Shown here one piece after another: positions 62,001-64,000 of a stretch of DNA of 64,000 nucleotides; the stretch's first letter is position 1; the number at the start of each line of letters is the position of its first letter. The stretch covers positions 5,668,142-5,732,141 of the forward strand of contig CM067532.1 in the NCBI GenBank assembly GCA_034509925.1, read 5' to 3'. The DNA is from Hirudinaria manillensis. Lineage: Eukaryota; Annelida; Clitellata; Hirudinida; Hirudinidae. Below the pieces are notes generated by a model, which saw only the letters and a program-made list of their open reading frames with translations, was not told the origin of the DNA and ran no database searches. Both the position numbers and the translations under genes were made by a program.

Positions 62001-64000
62001 TCAAATTAGAAATTATTTTTAATTAGAAAACATTCCAAATGCTGCGAAAATTCTTTTTTAGAACTTCATTTGAATGCCGATCGATACCAGACCATTATCA
62101 ACTTCATATTTTAAACTGAATTTTTGAATATTTATTGAATAATTATCATAATCAAAATTTTATGCAATTTGGGAATGTTTTTCATCAAATATTCATTTAT
62201 TTAGAAACGACTTGCTTTGACAGAAATTCGCGAACGAATTCTCACAATAGAAAACAATAGTATTGGTTTAGAAAATAGTGATTAAAAACGTATCACTACT
62301 AATACGAGTGATTAAACATATTAATAGTTAACTCCAACGCGTTTAATTTATCAAAAATTATCTTAAAAACTAGGAAAAAAAAATAGCCCCTTCAAAAATA
62401 AGTGGACAATCTCCAGGACGTCTCCATAACTCCGTGAACGATCAGTCATCCATGGATGACCTCAATTCCAGCAAATTGATGATCTCATTGAACGCACGCT
62501 CGCCTTATTTGTGGAGCAGGAAAAGAGCATTTCACAGGTGCTCTGGAGAGGTTGCTGTTTGCGACGTGGAAGGAATGAAAATGGCGAACGAGGTCTGACG
62601 ATGATGGGCTTTTAAATCAGGGATTATTGAGGGATTTTAGGAAATTTAAAGTGATTCGGAAGATTCCAAGCCAAGATTTGGCTCGTCATTTCCTGATGAG
62701 GCGAGTGAAATTCAATGATGCCATTGCGACCTTATTGATGTCCTACCGTTATTTATAGTAGTTATATTTATAAGCAATATGAGAATTTATCATGCAATGC
62801 ATTTATTAAAGGGCTCTTCATTAAAGGGATCCTTTGCAAGAATTTTCTTTTGATCATGGCAATTTATATTTAAATTTCTTCGTGTTCATCTTTTGTTTCC
62901 ACGTGGTGATTATCGTCGTCGACGTAGGCATCATCGTAACCCAAGTCCTCGACACCATCATTACCACAACCGTAAACATCATCATCATCTTCGTCGTCAG
63001 CATCAGCATCATCATCAGGATCAACCTTGCTGGATGTCTTGTGCGGAAATAAATCTCTGCCATTCATTTGTTATTTGCCTCATTTGTTGGAAGGAAAGTC
63101 TGCAATCCATCATCAGACTTTCCGCTCAACACTTGGGGACGTCACTTAAATGTATTTGTTATTAAATGGATTTGTAATATTTATTTAATTATTTAATTAA
63201 TTATATTTAAAGAAATCTGTAATTGATTGTATTTGTTGGTTCACGATTAAATATGATTCGTTAAAAGTATAAATTAAGTGGAAATTATTGTAAAATTAAA
63301 TAAATTCATAATTTCTCAAATATTAATAAATTGATTTAACAATTAATTCTGGATAATTTCTCAACATCCATGAACGTGTTTAATATGGTTCGATTTCGTC
63401 TCCAAAAATAATTTTTATAATTTTTTAAAAATATTTCAATGAAATATAAATGCGTGAAAAATGTGGATTTTTATTGGAAGATGGCTTTCGATCCATTAAA
63501 GGAGCAGATGTTTTGCTCCATAAACGGATCAATAAAGCCTATAGTCTCCCTTGTAACAAGTTTGTAACAACGGAAGTAATTGTTTCGCGGACGGAATTAA
63601 TATAAAAATTATTAATGACTAAGGTTTAATAAATTATTTAAAAAATATTATTAACAAATTATTATGTGATCATTAAGTCGATATAGATTAAAACAAAATT
63701 AGGAATTGACAAAGAATTTAGTAATTATCGGAATTAATATAATTAATTAAAAATTAATAAAATATCCGATGAAATATTTATAAATTAATTTTCGTTAATT
63801 ATGGACAATTGTCAGAAGAAAGTATTCAATTGGCTGATAAATATATTGAATAATAGTTAACATGTCATTTCCCGAGTCACGTGACACCCTGGAACTTGTG
63901 ATGAAAACATGTCGTGCGATGGCAAAGAGCCACTCATTGCATTGGAAATGAGACTCCTTTCTTCTTTACAGCGACATCTGACGACAGAAATCTCTGGCGA
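59096..64000. other. Right-hand region without a convincing gene
   Basis: Upstream flank of the CCDC180-like gene and beyond. The longest open frame (minus, 60075-60521, 148 codons) shows no domain, no signal peptide and no matching splice partners. No TE end or RNA gene was recognised. A CAT/GAT-rich acidic frame lies at 62870-63067. Confidence 0.4.
62870..63067 (-). other. Acidic 65-codon open frame, possible terminal exon
   Basis: An Asp-rich frame (VDPDDDADADDEDDDDVYG... then YDDAYVDDDNHH) with mixed GAT, GAC and GAA codons rather than a pure repeat, ending in a stop at 62870. It could be the last exon of a gene reaching in from the right, or a decayed GAT microsatellite. No family was recognised. 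Confidence 0.2.

Overview
The window is nuclear DNA of a bilaterian invertebrate. It is AT-rich, its genes are split by short GT-AG introns, and the protein families are animal ones: Polycomb/CBX, netrin, NK6 homeobox, FADD and CCDC180. I could not narrow the phylum. I rebuilt the genes by hand, joining exons only where splice sites, reading phase and family similarity all agreed. The intergenic and intronic sequence is mostly AT-rich with simple repeats.

Layout. 1-3660: first exon of a p38-type MAP kinase at the left edge, then a five-exon Polycomb/CBX gene, both minus strand. 5612-11305: inositol monophosphatase (plus) and MEMO1 (minus), tail to tail. 12180-15370: WDR55 (minus) and a FADD adaptor (plus), head to head about 500 bp apart. 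15371-19034: non-coding, with a short Helitron-like element. 19035-22982: netrin (minus). 27383-28210: a small secreted Kunitz-like protein with a clear TATA box (minus). 29954-41577: kynurenine 3-monooxygenase (minus, 14 exons); its intron 12 holds a 5.5-kb Ty3/Gypsy element with identical LTRs. 42324-44153: a short NK6-type homeobox gene (minus). 46206-59095: a 33-exon CCDC180-like coiled-coil gene (minus); its introns hold a full-length Tc1-like transposon and an older Tc1 relic. 59096-64000: no convincing gene.

The genes do not form one pathway. They are ordinary housekeeping, signalling and developmental loci (chromatin silencing, inositol recycling, ribosome biogenesis, death-receptor signalling, axon guidance, tryptophan catabolism, cilium/flagellum). 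I found no CRISPR, operon or prokaryote-like system. The signals most worth a second look are the unusual frequency of T at intron position +3, the retroelement inserted 32 nt from a KMO splice acceptor, the contrast between identical LTRs and broken ORFs, the shortened NK6 protein and the divergent Kunitz protein.
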